A stretch of DNA of 64,000 bases from Roseomonas sp. (GTDB lineage Bacteria; Pseudomonadota; Alphaproteobacteria; Acetobacterales; Acetobacteraceae), in contig JADCFQ010000004.1 in assembly GCA_020249435.1 (NCBI GenBank), forward strand, positions 1 to 64,000. The letters run 5' to 3'. Each line of letters starts with the position of its first letter. The first letter of the stretch is position 1. Position numbers and translations under genes: made by a program. This document shows, piece after piece, positions 8,371-17,971 of the stretch. The notes beneath the pieces were generated by a model. That model was not told where the DNA came from. It was given only the letters and a program-made list of their open reading frames with translations, and searched no databases.

Positions 8371-9330
8371 ATGAAGTTTACGCGTCGTGCGGTATTGGGT
8401 GGTTTGGCTGCGGCCAGCATTCTGCCGGCCCAGGCGCAGGGCAATGCCATTCGTATTGTCGTGCCCTTCGGGCCGGGTGGGTCCACGGACGCCGTGGCAC
8501 GATTGGTTTCGCCAGGGTTGATGCAAAGGCTTGGCGTGCCGATTGTGGTAGAAAATCGCCCCGGCGCGGCGGGGTCCATTGGTTCCGATGCGGTGGCCAA
8601 GGCGCGGCCCGATGGTCAGACTTGGCTGCTGACTTTTGACAGCCACGCGACCATGCCGGCGCTGCTCGCGAATTTGCCCTTCAACCTGACGCGTGATCTT
8701 GATCCGGTCATGCTGATTGGCGGTGCGCCTTATGTGATTGCCTGTCGTGCGGATAAGCCGTTTCGGTCGCTCGCGGATGTGGTGACGGCGGCGAAGGCGC
8801 GGCCGGATGCGGTTTCCTTCGGGTCCACGGGCAATGGGACCATCGGGCATTTGGCCATGATCCAGTTTCAGGCACGCAGCGGCACGCGGCTCACGCATAT
8901 TCCCTATCGCAGCGGCGGGCTTGCGGTGAATGATACCATGGCGGGCACGGTGGATATGATGATCGGCTCGGCCGCGCTGGTGGCAGCGCAGATCGCTGCC
9001 GGCACCTTCCGCGCGGTGGCGCAATTCGGCCCGGCACGACTGCCGGCGCTGAGTGATTTGCCGACCGCGGAAGAAAGCGGCTTTCCCGGCTTGCAGGCGG
9101 AAGCCTGGTGGGGCGTTTTCGCGCCTGCTGGAACCTCGGCGGAACTGGTGACGCGCATGAATAACGCTTTGCGTGAAACGCTTTCGGAAGAGCGCATCCG
9201 CACGCAAATGACGCAAACCCAACAGGCTCGGCTGGTGCTTTCAGACCCCGCGGGGCTGGCGCGTTTTCTGGATGGCGAAGTGGCGAAATGGGGCGCGGTG
9301 GTGCGCGAATTCAATATCCGCCCGGATTGA
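8371..9330 (+). CDS. Bug/TctC-family substrate-binding protein
   Basis: This 319-residue exported protein has a Tat-like signal (TRRAVLGG, cleavage near AQAQ). The Bug core motifs follow: IVVPFGPGGSTDAVAR and VVENRPGAAGSIG. AGGGAGA lies 9-10 bp before the ATG. It is the third gene of the 6417-9330 group and probably delivers a small organic anion, although no permease genes are adjacent. Its TGA abuts, with no gap, the stop codon of the convergent VUT transporter gene; together they form TGATCA. Confidence 0.93.
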   Translation: MKFTRRAVLGGLAAASILPAQAQGNAIRIVVPFGPGGSTDAVARLVSPGLMQRLGVPIVVENRPGAAGSIGSDAVAKARPDGQTWLLTFDSHATMPALLANLPFNLTRDLDPVMLIGGAPYVIACRADKPFRSLADVVTAAKARPDAVSFGSTGNGTIGHLAMIQFQARSGTRLTHIPYRSGGLAVNDTMAGTVDMMIGSAALVAAQIAAGTFRAVAQFGPARLPALSDLPTAEESGFPGLQAEAWWGVFAPAGTSAELVTRMNNALRETLSEERIRTQMTQTQQARLVLSDPAGLARFLDGEVAKWGAVVREFNIRPD

Positions 9331-9888
9331 TCAGGCGGGTTGAATCCCACGCCGCGCATCATGCCGGCGCAGCCAGTGTATGAAGGGCAAGGCCAGCAAT
9401 ACCATCCAGGCCTTGCCGATGACCTGCCCTGCCAGAAAATCAAGGCTGCCAAAGGCGAGAAGCAAAAACACCACGCTATCCACCACAAGCCCGACCGCAC
9501 CACTGGCCGCGACTGCCAGCGTCAGGCCGCGCCTTTGCAGTGGCGTATAGACGGCCAAATCAGCGGTCTCACTCAACAGGAACGCAGTGGCCGAGGCCAG
9601 CACCAAGGCGGGCGGCGCGAGCAGCGCGGAAAGCACAACGCCCGCCGCAATGGCAGCAAAGGCCCAGGCAAGACCAAGGCGGCGCTGCACCAAATCCCGC
9701 AGCACCAACGCAAGACCAATCATCAGCACGCCCGATGGCGCCATGATGCCAGGCGCGACCGGGATCAGGCAGGGGCCATTCGGCACACAGAAGCTGCCGA
9801 GATTCCCGATCATCCAATTTGCGGCGGGAATGCAGAGCGCGAAGCCAATCAGAAAGGCAAAGCCTTGAAGGCGGGGGGAGAGGTTCAT
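9331..9888 (-). CDS. VUT-family queuosine precursor transporter (YhhQ-like)
   Basis: This 185-residue membrane protein has about six hydrophobic segments and the VUT (DUF165) pattern: [20 protein letters not shown], followed by a conserved [12 protein letters not shown] helix. Family members such as E. coli YhhQ import preQ0/preQ1. It is the last gene of the queuosine operon and overlaps queC by four bases (ATGA), which strongly supports the role. The ATG at 9888 is chosen over an upstream GTG because of this overlap and the hydrophobic start. Having both queC and an importer suggests the cell can make or salvage the 7-deazaguanine precursor. Confidence 0.88.
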   Translation of the reverse strand: MNLSPRLQGFAFLIGFALCIPAANWMIGNLGSFCVPNGPCLIPVAPGIMAPSGVLMIGLALVLRDLVQRRLGLAWAFAAIAAGVVLSALLAPPALVLASATAFLLSETADLAVYTPLQRRGLTLAVAASGAVGLVVDSVVFLLLAFGSLDFLAGQVIGKAWMVLLALPFIHWLRRHDARRGIQPA

Positions 9889-10592
9889 GGGATTTCCGGC
9901 GCTGCATAGGCCGCCCAGCCCTTGGCGCGCAAGTCGCAGGCCGGGCAGCTGCCGCAGCCATAGCCCCAAGCATGTCGCTGGCTGCGATCCCCCAGATAGC
10001 AGCTATGCGTGTGTTCCAGGAGCGCCGTGACCAAAGCCGTGCCACCCAGGCTTTCCGCCAGCCGCCAGGTCGCGGCCTTGTCCAGCCACATCAGCGGCGT
10101 TTCCAAAACAAAGCGCCGATCCATGCCGAGGTTGAGCGCCACTTGCAGGGCCTTGATCGTGTCGTCCCGGCAATCGGGATAGCCCGAGTAATCCGTCTCA
10201 CACATGCCGCCCACGATGTGCTTGATGCCGCGACGATAGGCGATGGCGGCGGCGAAGCTCAGGAAAATGATGTTGCGACCCGGCACGAATGTATTGGGCA
10301 GGCCATCGGCATTAAAGGCGATGGTGGCTTCTGAGGTGAGCGCGGTATCGGAAACCTGGCCAAGCGCATCAAGGCGGATCAGATGATCGGGGCCGAGTTT
10401 CGCTTGCCATTCAGGGCGCGCTTGCAGCAGCGCCGCGCGAAAGGCTTCGCGGATATCAAGCTCGATCCGGTGACGCTGGCCGTAATCGAAGCCGATGGTC
10501 TCAACCGCTGCGAAACGATCCAAGGCCCAGGCGAGGCAGGTTGCGGAATCCTGCCCGCCACTGAACAGGACAAGAGATTTTTTTTGTGTCAT
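9885..10592 (-). CDS. queC: 7-cyano-7-deazaguanine (preQ0) synthase QueC
   Basis: This 235-residue enzyme converts 7-carboxy-7-deazaguanine to preQ0 using ATP and ammonia. The PP-loop SGGQDS lies at residues 11-16. The four zinc cysteines are Cys198, Cys213, Cys216 and Cys219, in CYLGDRSQ...GCGSCPACD. Length matches E. coli QueC. The ATG at 10592 overlaps the queG stop as ATGA and gives the canonical N-terminus; an upstream extension would run through queG. queD, queE and folE, which make the substrate, are not in this window. Confidence 0.97.
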   Translation of the reverse strand: MTQKKSLVLFSGGQDSATCLAWALDRFAAVETIGFDYGQRHRIELDIREAFRAALLQARPEWQAKLGPDHLIRLDALGQVSDTALTSEATIAFNADGLPNTFVPGRNIIFLSFAAAIAYRRGIKHIVGGMCETDYSGYPDCRDDTIKALQVALNLGMDRRFVLETPLMWLDKAATWRLAESLGGTALVTALLEHTHSCYLGDRSQRHAWGYGCGSCPACDLRAKGWAAYAAPEIP

Positions 10593-11626
10593 GCGGTTTG
10601 GTCCAATTGTGCGGCGGCCCAGGCGGCGGCTTCTGCCACCACTGGATCGGCATCGGTGCAAAGCGCGTGGGCAGTCTCGCGCAAGCGGGGATCGGCAGAA
10701 TTGCCAATGGCGATCAGCACATTGCGGATGAAGCGGTTGCGCCCGATGCGTTTGATGGAGCTGCCAGAAAACATGGCGCGAAAGGCGGCATCATCCAGCG
10801 CGGCCAAGTCTGCCAATTTTGGCGCAGTGAGTTCCACGCGTGGTGCAAAGGCCGGTTCCTCATGCGCGGCAGCAAATTTGTTCCAGGGACAAACCGCGAG
10901 GCAATCATCACAGCCATAAATGCGATTGCCCATCGGTTTGCGAAACTCCTCCGGGATTGGGCCGTGATGTTCGATCGTCAGGTAGGAAATGCAGCGCCGC
11001 GCATCCAGCCGATAAGGCGCGGGGAATGCCTTGGTTGGGCAGATATCCAGGCATCGCGTGCAACTGCCGCAATGATCAACCTCAGGCGCATCGGGGCAGA
11101 GATCGAGCGTCGTATAAATCTCACCTAAAAATAGCCATGAACCATGGGTGCGGGAGACAAGATTGGTATGCTTGCCTTGCCAGCCCAAACCCGCTCGTTG
11201 TGCCAAGGGTTTTTCCATCACCGGCGCGGTATCCACAAAAACCTTCACGCCCGTATCGGCAAATGCTGCCACCATCCAGCGCGCCAAAGGCTTCAGACGC
11301 TTCTTGACCACATCATGATAATCGCGATTGCGGGCATAAACGCTGATTGTCGCGCGGTCCTGCCAGGCCAAGCTTTCCAGAGGATCTGTTTCAGGCGCAT
11401 AGGAAAGGCCGAGTGCGATCACACTGCGTGCTTCCGGCCATAATGCGCGCGGGTCGGCGCGTTGTTCGGCGCGGGATTCCATCCAACCCATGCCGCCATG
11501 CATACCGGCCGCGAGGAATTCACGGAGCCTTTCGCGCGCCTCTGGCCCCAGCCGCGCCGGGGCGAAGCCGATGGCATCGAAGCCGAGGCGCTCAGCCTCT
11601 GCCCTGATGGCGTCAGCCGCGCCCAC
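10589..11626 (-). CDS. queG: Epoxyqueuosine reductase QueG
   Basis: This 345-residue cobalamin-dependent iron-sulfur enzyme reduces epoxyqueuosine in tRNA to queuosine, the last step of the pathway. Catalytic Asp132 lies in [10 protein letters not shown]. Two 4Fe-4S clusters are bound by [12 protein letters not shown] (Cys186, 189, 192, 196) and [12 protein letters not shown] (Cys239, 242, 246 plus a fourth). The likely start is GTG at 11626, which overlaps queF by 14 bases and yields the conserved short N-terminus. A farther upstream GTG at 11731 would extend through queF and is less likely. A HEAT-like C-terminal tail follows. Confidence 0.96.
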   Translation of the reverse strand: MGAADAIRAEAERLGFDAIGFAPARLGPEARERLREFLAAGMHGGMGWMESRAEQRADPRALWPEARSVIALGLSYAPETDPLESLAWQDRATISVYARNRDYHDVVKKRLKPLARWMVAAFADTGVKVFVDTAPVMEKPLAQRAGLGWQGKHTNLVSRTHGSWLFLGEIYTTLDLCPDAPEVDHCGSCTRCLDICPTKAFPAPYRLDARRCISYLTIEHHGPIPEEFRKPMGNRIYGCDDCLAVCPWNKFAAAHEEPAFAPRVELTAPKLADLAALDDAAFRAMFSGSSIKRIGRNRFIRNVLIAIGNSADPRLRETAHALCTDADPVVAEAAAWAAAQLDQTA

Positions 11627-12071
11627 GATAGGGCTGCACTTCCTGCGCCGGAATCCAGACCGCTTCCGGTGGCGTGCCACTTTGCCAGAAGACATCAATG
11701 GGGATGCCGCCGCGCGGATACCAATAGCCACCGATGCGAAGCCAATGCGGCGTCAGCAAACCCACCAGGCGTTGCGCGATATCCAGCGTGCAGGCCTCAT
11801 GGAAAGCACCATGATTGCGAAAGGATGCAAGGTAGAGCTTCAGCGATTTGCTTTCCACAATCCAGCCATCCGGCACGTAATCAATCACCAGATGCGCAAA
11901 ATCCGGCTGACCCGTTAGTGGGCAGAGCGAAGTAAATTCCGGCGCGGTAAAGCGGATGCAATAACGCAGGCCGGGATGCGGATTGCCGACACGTTCCAGC
12001 ACCGCCTGTTCCGGGCTTTGTGGTTGCTGGGCGGCCTGGCCAAGCTGGGTCAGGTGCGAAAGATCACTCAT
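11613..12071 (-). CDS. queF: NADPH-dependent preQ0 reductase QueF
   Basis: This 152-residue unimodular QueF reduces the nitrile of preQ0 to the amine of preQ1. Catalytic Cys50 lies in [13 protein letters not shown] with Asp57 nearby. The family signature [16 protein letters not shown] begins at residue 73 and binds NADPH. Length fits the short YkvM-type class rather than the bimodular E. coli type. It overlaps tgt by four bases (ATGA) upstream and queG by 14 bases downstream. Confidence 0.97.
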   Translation of the reverse strand: MSDLSHLTQLGQAAQQPQSPEQAVLERVGNPHPGLRYCIRFTAPEFTSLCPLTGQPDFAHLVIDYVPDGWIVESKSLKLYLASFRNHGAFHEACTLDIAQRLVGLLTPHWLRIGGYWYPRGGIPIDVFWQSGTPPEAVWIPAQEVQPYRGRG

Positions 12072-13192
12072 GCTGCATTTTCCTTTTCCGCCTGCCAGCC
12101 GGCTTCAATCCGCGCGGCAGTGCCGGCGAGATCGCCCGCCAGGATGCCGGCACGCAGTTCCGCCATCAGATCCTGGTAGTATTGGATATTGTGCCACGTC
12201 AGCAGCATGGGCCCCAGCATCTCATTCGCCTTGAACAGATGATGCAGATAGGCACGCGAATGGTTGCGACAAGCGGGGCAGGCGCAGCCGGGATCGAGCG
12301 GGCGATTATCCTCGGCATGGCGGGCATTGCGGATATTGATCACGCCACCCCGCGTATAGGCGCGCCCGGTACGGCCGGAACGCGTTGGCATGACGCAATC
12401 GAACATATCTATGCCACGGCGCACGGCGCCGATCAGATCGGAAGGCGTGCCAACGCCCATCAGATAGCGTGGCTTGTCGGCGGGCAGCAGCGGCGTGGTG
12501 CATTCCAAAGTGGTGAACATGGCTTCCTGCCCCTCACCCACCGCAAGCCCGCCCACCGCATAGCCTTCAAAGCCGATATCGGTGAGTGCGGTGACACTTT
12601 CGGCGCGGAGATCAGGAAAAACGCTGCCCTGGACAATGCCAAACAGGCCATGCCCCGCACGCGGCACAAAGGCTGCGCGGCTGCGCGCCGCCCAACGCAT
12701 GGAAAGCCGCATGGATGTCGCGGCCTGTTCATGCGTCGCGGGAAAGGGCGTGCATTCATCAAAACACATGGTGACATCAGCGCCGAGCAGATGCTGGATT
12801 TCCACGCTGCGTTCCGGTGTCAGCCGATGGCGAGAGCCATCCACATGGCTTTGGAAGGTGACGCCATCCGCATCCATCTTGCGCAAGCCTGCCAGCGACA
12901 TGACCTGGAAGCCGCCGGAATCGGTGAGGATCGGCCCGTGCCAATCCATGAAGCGATGCAGACCACCCAGCCGCGCGATACGTTCAGCGCCAGGACGAAG
13001 CATCAAATGATAGGTATTGCCGAGCACCATGCGCGCACCCGTGGCGCGCACCGCATCCGCGGTCATCGCCTTGACCGTGCCGGCAGTGCCAACAGGCATG
13101 AAGACGGGTGTCGGCACCGTGCCATGCGCCGTGTGCAACACACCCGCGCGTGCCGCGCCATCTTGCGCTTCATGCTGCCAAGTCAGTGTCAT
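12068..13192 (-). CDS. tgt: tRNA-guanine transglycosylase (Tgt)
   Basis: This 374-residue enzyme exchanges guanine-34 for preQ1 in tRNAs with GUN anticodons. Asp91 (ILTDSGGFQ) is the general base. Asp265 ([12 protein letters not shown]) matches the nucleophile. The zinc site is Cys303, Cys305, Cys308 and His334, with the same spacing as the Zymomonas enzyme. Its start overlaps queA and its stop overlaps queF as ATGA, so queA-tgt-queF are translationally coupled. Confidence 0.97.
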   Translation of the reverse strand: MTLTWQHEAQDGAARAGVLHTAHGTVPTPVFMPVGTAGTVKAMTADAVRATGARMVLGNTYHLMLRPGAERIARLGGLHRFMDWHGPILTDSGGFQVMSLAGLRKMDADGVTFQSHVDGSRHRLTPERSVEIQHLLGADVTMCFDECTPFPATHEQAATSMRLSMRWAARSRAAFVPRAGHGLFGIVQGSVFPDLRAESVTALTDIGFEGYAVGGLAVGEGQEAMFTTLECTTPLLPADKPRYLMGVGTPSDLIGAVRRGIDMFDCVMPTRSGRTGRAYTRGGVINIRNARHAEDNRPLDPGCACPACRNHSRAYLHHLFKANEMLGPMLLTWHNIQYYQDLMAELRAGILAGDLAGTAARIEAGWQAEKENAA

Positions 13193-14259
13193 GGCGCATC
13201 ACCCGCGCGAAACAGTAGGGATGAATCGCCATAGGAGTAGAAGCGATAATTTTGCACGATGGCATGTGCATAGGCCGCGCGCATGCGCTGATCACCCGCA
13301 AAAGCGCATACCAGCATGAACAAGGTGCTGCGTGGCAGGTGGAAATTCGTCATCAGCGCGTCGGCGCTGCGGAATTCATGGCCCGGCAGCAGATACAAGT
13401 CAGTAAGGCCCCGGAAGGGCGCAATGCCGCCATCCGGACGTACTGCGCTTTCCAGCAAGCGCAAGGCGGTGGTGCCGATGGCGATAATGCGCCCGCCCGC
13501 CGCACGCGCGGCATTCAATTGGGCGGCGGCTTCCGGGGTGATCTCACCCCATTCTTCGTGTAGTTTGTGGGCCCGCGCATCATCGGTGCGTACCGGCAGA
13601 AAGGTGCCGGCGCCGACATGCAGCGTGACCGTCACGCGCGCAACACCGCGCGCATCAAGCGCTTGCAGCAGCGCCTCGGTAAAATGCAGGCTTGCGGTGG
13701 GGGCAGCGACAGCGCCGGGCCGACGCGCGAAAATCGTTTGGTAATCGCTGGTATCTTCAGTGGTTGGGCCTTCGGGGCGGCTGATATAGGGCGGCAAGGG
13801 AACCTCACCGGCCTTTTCCAGCGCTGCGGCCAAACGTGCCTGATCCGGGCCGAAATCAAGCCGCGCGGCACCGCCTTCGGGATCATCCAGCACACGCGCG
13901 GTGCAATCCTCGGCACCCTCAATCACGATCTCATCGCCGGCCTTGAGGCGGCGCGCATTGCGGGTCAACGCGTGCCAAATGCCAGATTCCTCATGCCGGT
14001 TCAGCATGATTTCAACCCGCGCCTGGCCGCGCCTGGCATGGAGCCGCGCGGGGATCACGCGCGTATCATTCACCACCATGACATCGCCGGGGCCGAGCAA
14101 GGCGGGCAGATCGCGCACGCCGCGATCTTCCAGGCCATCCGGGCGCACCACAAGCATGCGCGCCGCATCGCGCGGGCGGATGGGCGCCTGCGCGATCAGG
14201 TGTTCAGGCAGGACGAAATCATAATCATCCAGCCGCAAAGGAGGTGGTTGAGCCAGCAC
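13189..14259 (-). CDS. queA: S-adenosylmethionine:tRNA ribosyltransferase-isomerase QueA
   Basis: This 356-residue enzyme adds the cyclopentane epoxide to preQ1-tRNA from the ribosyl part of SAM. The N-terminal [15 protein letters not shown]-like block, [12 protein letters not shown] near residue 63, and the C-terminal [16 protein letters not shown] block are diagnostic. It is the first gene of the minus-strand queuosine operon. No ATG exists near the conserved start. GTG at 14259 is used here, and a TTG at about 14238 is the alternative. A strong GC-rich hairpin ends two bases before this GTG. Confidence 0.96.
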   Translation of the reverse strand: MLAQPPPLRLDDYDFVLPEHLIAQAPIRPRDAARMLVVRPDGLEDRGVRDLPALLGPGDVMVVNDTRVIPARLHARRGQARVEIMLNRHEESGIWHALTRNARRLKAGDEIVIEGAEDCTARVLDDPEGGAARLDFGPDQARLAAALEKAGEVPLPPYISRPEGPTTEDTSDYQTIFARRPGAVAAPTASLHFTEALLQALDARGVARVTVTLHVGAGTFLPVRTDDARAHKLHEEWGEITPEAAAQLNAARAAGGRIIAIGTTALRLLESAVRPDGGIAPFRGLTDLYLLPGHEFRSADALMTNFHLPRSTLFMLVCAFAGDQRMRAAYAHAIVQNYRFYSYGDSSLLFRAGDAP

Positions 14260-14260
14260 G

Positions 14261-14288
14261 CGGGGGCGGTAGCGCGAAGCCGCCCCCG
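14261..14288 (-). other. GC-rich hairpin abutting the queA start codon
   Basis: CGGGGGCGG (14261-14269) pairs perfectly with CCGCCCCCG (14280-14288) around a 10-base loop. Read on the minus strand it lies between the stop of the Bug gene and the queA GTG. No T run follows, so it is not a classical intrinsic terminator. It could end the Bug transcript, limit read-through, or mask the queA initiation region. No preQ1-riboswitch consensus is recognisable around it. Confidence 0.5.
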
Positions 14289-14319
14289 GCGCAACCGGCC
14301 CGCCCCGGTACTGGGGGCC

Positions 14320-15252
14320 TTATTCGGCGGAACGAAGCCCGGTGGCTTCAATCAGGCTGCGGAATTTTTCGCTCTCGGAACGCGAGAAAGCGGCGAATTC
14401 GGCACGGTTTCGATACAAGATGGGCTGGGCCACGCGCTTCATGCCTTCAATGAAGCCATCGGCCTTCACTGCCCTTTCGCAGGCGGCTTCCAGCCGCGCC
14501 ATGACGGGTTCCGGCGTGCCGGCGGGGGCGTAAAGCCCGCTCCAGATCGTATAGACCAGGTCATGGCCTTCTTCGCGCATGGTGGGCACTTCGGGGAATT
14601 CCGGGTTGCGCGCTGCGGTCAGAAAGGCGATTGGATGCAAATCATATTGGCGGATCAACAAGGTCTGGTCGGTGAAAAGCTGCAATTGCCCCTGCTGGAA
14701 AGCGAGCATCACCTCTCCTGAGCCACGAAACGGCACATGGTTCATTTGGATATTCGCCGCGCGCATCAGCGCCACCATGGAAATATGCGGAATGCTGCCC
14801 GCCCCGGTGGAGGCAAAGGGCATGCCGCCATTCTCAGTCCGTGCGCGTGCGATCACATCGGCTACGCGCTTCATGCCGGAATTTTTCGGCGTCATCATGA
14901 TCACCGGGCTATCGGCCACCTGGCAAATCGCGGCGAGGTTTTCGAGCTTATAGGTCAGGTTGCTACGGAAATGTGGCTGGATGGCGATGGGGCCGATGGG
15001 GGAAAGCAGGATGGTCTGCCCATCGGGCCGCGCGCGCGCTACTTCCGCCGTGCCGATAGTGCCGCCAGCGCCCACCACATTGCGCACCACCACAGGCTGG
15101 CCAAGCGCGGCCGCCATGTCGTTCTGCATGAGCCGCGCGACGATATCCGATGGTCCGCCGGCGGAAAAATTCACCACCATGGAAATCTGGGCTGAGGCCG
15201 GTACTACCCATAGGCCCAGGATTGCGGCGAGCGCGATGAGATATCTCTGCAT
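14320..15252 (-). CDS. Bug/TctC-family substrate-binding protein
   Basis: This 310-residue exported binding protein has a Sec-type signal (MQRYLIALAAILGLWVV, cleavage after ASAQ), unlike the twin-arginine-like signals of the other three Bug proteins in the window. The core VVNFSAGGPSDIVAR and VVGAGGTIGTAEVA blocks are present. AGGAGG lies just upstream of the ATG. It is divergent from the TPP-enzyme operon (77-bp gap) and upstream of queA on the same strand. The ligand is unknown; an acid product or substrate of the neighbouring TPP/CoA enzymes is a possibility. Confidence 0.9.
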   Translation of the reverse strand: MQRYLIALAAILGLWVVPASAQISMVVNFSAGGPSDIVARLMQNDMAAALGQPVVVRNVVGAGGTIGTAEVARARPDGQTILLSPIGPIAIQPHFRSNLTYKLENLAAICQVADSPVIMMTPKNSGMKRVADVIARARTENGGMPFASTGAGSIPHISMVALMRAANIQMNHVPFRGSGEVMLAFQQGQLQLFTDQTLLIRQYDLHPIAFLTAARNPEFPEVPTMREEGHDLVYTIWSGLYAPAGTPEPVMARLEAACERAVKADGFIEGMKRVAQPILYRNRAEFAAFSRSESEKFRSLIEATGLRSAE

Positions 15253-15329
15253 AGGGTTCCTCCTGCCCGCTTGTCGGCGCGGGCTGATGAAGGCAGGCTA
15301 GACTCAGAGAGCAAGGAAAGGGAAGCGCC

Positions 15330-17006
15330 ATGGCTGAGACCATGACAGGGGCGCAATGGCTGGCCGGCAGCATCGCCGCTTCAGGCCAGACGCATGTGTT
15401 TTTCGTTGATGCCGTCTTGCGGCGGACCCTTTTGGCGCTGGGTGATGCCGGGGTGCAGCCCGTATTGGCGCATACCGAAAAAGCTGCGGTCTATATGGCG
15501 GATGGCTATGCGCGGGTTTCGGGCAGGCCGGGGATAGTTGCGGCACAATCGGTGGGGGCGGCGAATCTCGCGGCCGGGTTGCAAGACGCCTATTTGTCGC
15601 GCGCGCCGATCATTGCGCTGACCGGGCGTAAGGTGCCGGCGCATCAGCACCGCAATGCCTATCAGGAAGTGGATCACGCGCCGCTGTTTTCACCCGTGAC
15701 AAAGTTGCAAACAGATGTCGCGGATGCGGCCGATCTGCCGCGCGTGTTGCGCCAGGCGTTTGCTGCATCCGTGGCACTGCCACCACGCCCGGTGCATCTT
15801 GATCTGTTCGGTCTGCAGGCTGAGGTTATTGAAAATGGCCATGTTGCAGCGTCCGTCGCTGATCTTTCTGCCTTCCGCGTGCCGATGCATCGCCCAGGGC
15901 CGGAAATGGCAGCGATTGAAGCGGCAGCACGTGCGTTGCTGGCTGCACCCAAGGTTGCAATTATTGCCGGTGATGCGGCGGCGCTTTCGGGGTGCGGGGC
16001 GGAAGTCTTGATGGTGGCTGAAGCGCTGGCCGCGCCCGTTGCCACAGCGCTTGGCGCGCGCGGGATGATTTCAACGCGCCATCCGCTGCATATCGGCGTG
16101 GCTGGCGCCTATGCCGCGCCGCCGGCCAATCGCATTCTGCATGAGGCGGATTTGATTCTATTTGTTGGCGCCGATACGGGCGATATGCTGACGAATTACT
16201 GGCGCACACCGGTCGCAGGTGCGCAGGTTGTGCAGATTGATGCTGATCCGCATGAATTTGATCGTTCCTACCCGGCGGCGGTGGCGGTGCAAGGTGATCC
16301 GCGTGCGGCGCTGGCGGCATTGGCTGCGGCGCTTGGTACGCCGAAGCGTGATGGGGCTTATTTGGGCTCAGCCCAGGCGCAAATGGCGGCCTGGCGCGCG
16401 GAAATGGCGCCGCGTTTCGCAAGCGATGCCAAACCCATTGACCCCGCGCGGCTTGCCGCAGAGATCACCGCTGCCCTGCCCGCCGATGGGATTCTCGTGG
16501 CTGATACAGGCTATTCCGGTATCTGGACCGCGACCATGGTGGATCTGGAACCGGGGCAGAGTTACTTGCGCGCGGCGGGATCACTCGGCTGGTCTTTCCC
16601 GGCCGCACTTGGTGCGAAATGCGCGGCACCTGATCGGAAAGTTGTCTGCTGGTCTGGTGATGGTGCGCTCTATTATCATTTGGCGGAGCTTGAGACAGCG
16701 CGACGGCGCGGCATTGCGGTAACGCTGGTGGTCAACAATAATTCCGGCTTCGGCCAGGGCTGGCCGAATTTAAAGCGGAGCGCGGGGAATCGCCCCGGCG
16801 CGGCGGAAGAAATCCTGCGTTTCGGACCGACAGATTTTACCGCCGTCGCGCGTTCCTTCGGCTTGAATGGCATTCGCGTTGAACGGCCAGAGGATATCGG
16901 CCCCGCGCTGCGTGAAGCCATGGCCTCACCGGAAACCGTGGTGGTGGATGTGGTGACGGATATTGAAGCACGCGCGCCCGCACCCTGGGCGCCGGAAGGA
17001 GCATGA
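15330..17006 (+). CDS. Thiamine-diphosphate-dependent enzyme (acetolactate synthase large-subunit-like)
   Basis: This 558-residue protein has the three-domain layout of the POX/ALS family. Glu50 (AHTEKAAVYMADG) is the cofactor-activating glutamate. The ThDP/Mg motif GDGALYYHLAE...NNNSGFG lies at about residues 440-472. No regulatory subunit gene is adjacent, so a catabolic role such as 2-keto acid decarboxylation or ligation is more likely than branched-chain biosynthesis; the exact reaction cannot be assigned. The stop overlaps the next gene (ATGA), coupling it to a 3-hydroxyacyl-CoA dehydrogenase and an SDR. Confidence 0.88.
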   Translation: MAETMTGAQWLAGSIAASGQTHVFFVDAVLRRTLLALGDAGVQPVLAHTEKAAVYMADGYARVSGRPGIVAAQSVGAANLAAGLQDAYLSRAPIIALTGRKVPAHQHRNAYQEVDHAPLFSPVTKLQTDVADAADLPRVLRQAFAASVALPPRPVHLDLFGLQAEVIENGHVAASVADLSAFRVPMHRPGPEMAAIEAAARALLAAPKVAIIAGDAAALSGCGAEVLMVAEALAAPVATALGARGMISTRHPLHIGVAGAYAAPPANRILHEADLILFVGADTGDMLTNYWRTPVAGAQVVQIDADPHEFDRSYPAAVAVQGDPRAALAALAAALGTPKRDGAYLGSAQAQMAAWRAEMAPRFASDAKPIDPARLAAEITAALPADGILVADTGYSGIWTATMVDLEPGQSYLRAAGSLGWSFPAALGAKCAAPDRKVVCWSGDGALYYHLAELETARRRGIAVTLVVNNNSGFGQGWPNLKRSAGNRPGAAEEILRFGPTDFTAVARSFGLNGIRVERPEDIGPALREAMASPETVVVDVVTDIEARAPAPWAPEGA

Positions 17007-17971
17007 GCATGACACGCGTAGCCGTTCTTGGCGCTGGCACCATGGGCCATGCGCTGGCGCTGGTTTTTGCCCTTGGCGGACATCAGGTGCGCCTGACCGA
17101 CAATAACCCCGAAACCCTGCGCCGCGCGCAAGGGTTGATGGAAAAGGCTTTGGCAACATTGGCCGAAGCGGGCGAAGCGCCAGAGGGCTGGACTTCCGCC
17201 CATTTGGCGCAGGCCATCACGCGGCATGAGGATTTGCGCGAATGTGTTGATGGCGCCGAGTTGATTGTCGAAGCGGTGGTGGAAAACCCCGATGTGAAGC
17301 GCTTGCTTTATGCGGAACTGGACAGGCTGGCGCCGGCGGATGCGATCATTGCGTCCAATACATCCTATCTGGATATCTTTCCGCTGATGCCGGCGGCGCG
17401 GCAGAGAAAGACGCTGATCGCGCATTGGTATACGCCGCCCTATCTCGTGGATTTGGTGGACATTGTCGCAGGACCGGAAACCGATCCGGCGGCGGTGGAG
17501 ATGGTACGCAAGCTTTGCGCCGATATGGGCAAGAAGCCGATTGTCATGCGCAAATTCATCCCCGGCTATATCGCCAATCGCATCCAATCCGCGATTGGGC
17601 TTGAAGTGCAAAAGCTGTTGGATGAGGGGGTGGCGGATGCGGCGGAAATTGATGCTTCCATCATCCATGGCATTGCGTTGCGGCTGCCGATTCTGGGGGT
17701 GCTCGCCAAGGCGGATTTCACCGGCCTGCCGATGATGCAATTGGCACTCAAGAATCGCATGTATGAACCGCCGCCAGTGCGCGGGCATAGTGAATCACTG
17801 GACAGGCTGATTACCGAAGGCAAGACCGGTGTGATGTCCGGCGCTGGCTTTTATGATTGGGGCGGCAAGGATCCCGCGACTTTGTTCGAAGATCGGGACC
17901 GTCGTCTCCTCGCGCTGCGCAAGGCGCTGCGTGAAATTGGAACCCTGACAGAAAAGGAACGTGACCAATGA
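17003..17971 (+). CDS. 3-hydroxyacyl-CoA dehydrogenase family protein
   Basis: This 322-residue protein has the N-terminal Rossmann motif VLGAGTMGHALA at residues 8-19. The family His region is IAHWYTPPYLVDLVDIV and the second-domain start is KFIPGYIANRIQSA. These are typical of short, single-function 3-hydroxybutyryl-CoA or L-gulonate/hydroxy acid dehydrogenases using NAD. Replacement of the usual FNP by YTPP suggests a hydroxy acid rather than standard acyl-CoA substrates; this is inference. It overlaps both neighbours by four bases. Confidence 0.88.
   Translation: MSMTRVAVLGAGTMGHALALVFALGGHQVRLTDNNPETLRRAQGLMEKALATLAEAGEAPEGWTSAHLAQAITRHEDLRECVDGAELIVEAVVENPDVKRLLYAELDRLAPADAIIASNTSYLDIFPLMPAARQRKTLIAHWYTPPYLVDLVDIVAGPETDPAAVEMVRKLCADMGKKPIVMRKFIPGYIANRIQSAIGLEVQKLLDEGVADAAEIDASIIHGIALRLPILGVLAKADFTGLPMMQLALKNRMYEPPPVRGHSESLDRLITEGKTGVMSGAGFYDWGGKDPATLFEDRDRRLLALRKALREIGTLTEKERDQ

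Noticed and set aside
8077-9222. Long minus-strand reading frame opposite the second Bug gene
   Set aside because: It is rich in Arg, His and Gln and runs across two real genes on the other strand; this is typical antisense composition.
12020-13234. Long plus-strand reading frame opposite tgt
   Set aside because: tgt has all catalytic and zinc residues on the minus strand, so the opposite frame is incidental.
14260-14319. preQ1 riboswitch upstream of queA
   Set aside because: The short gap holds only a GC-rich simple hairpin; the A-rich tail and pseudoknot of preQ1 riboswitches are not visible.
13567-14721. Long plus-strand reading frame (384 codons) opposite queA and the Bug gene
   Set aside because: It spans the 3' end of one recognised gene and most of another on the opposite strand, and its protein has no recognisable family. 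It is a shadow of GC-rich coding sequence.
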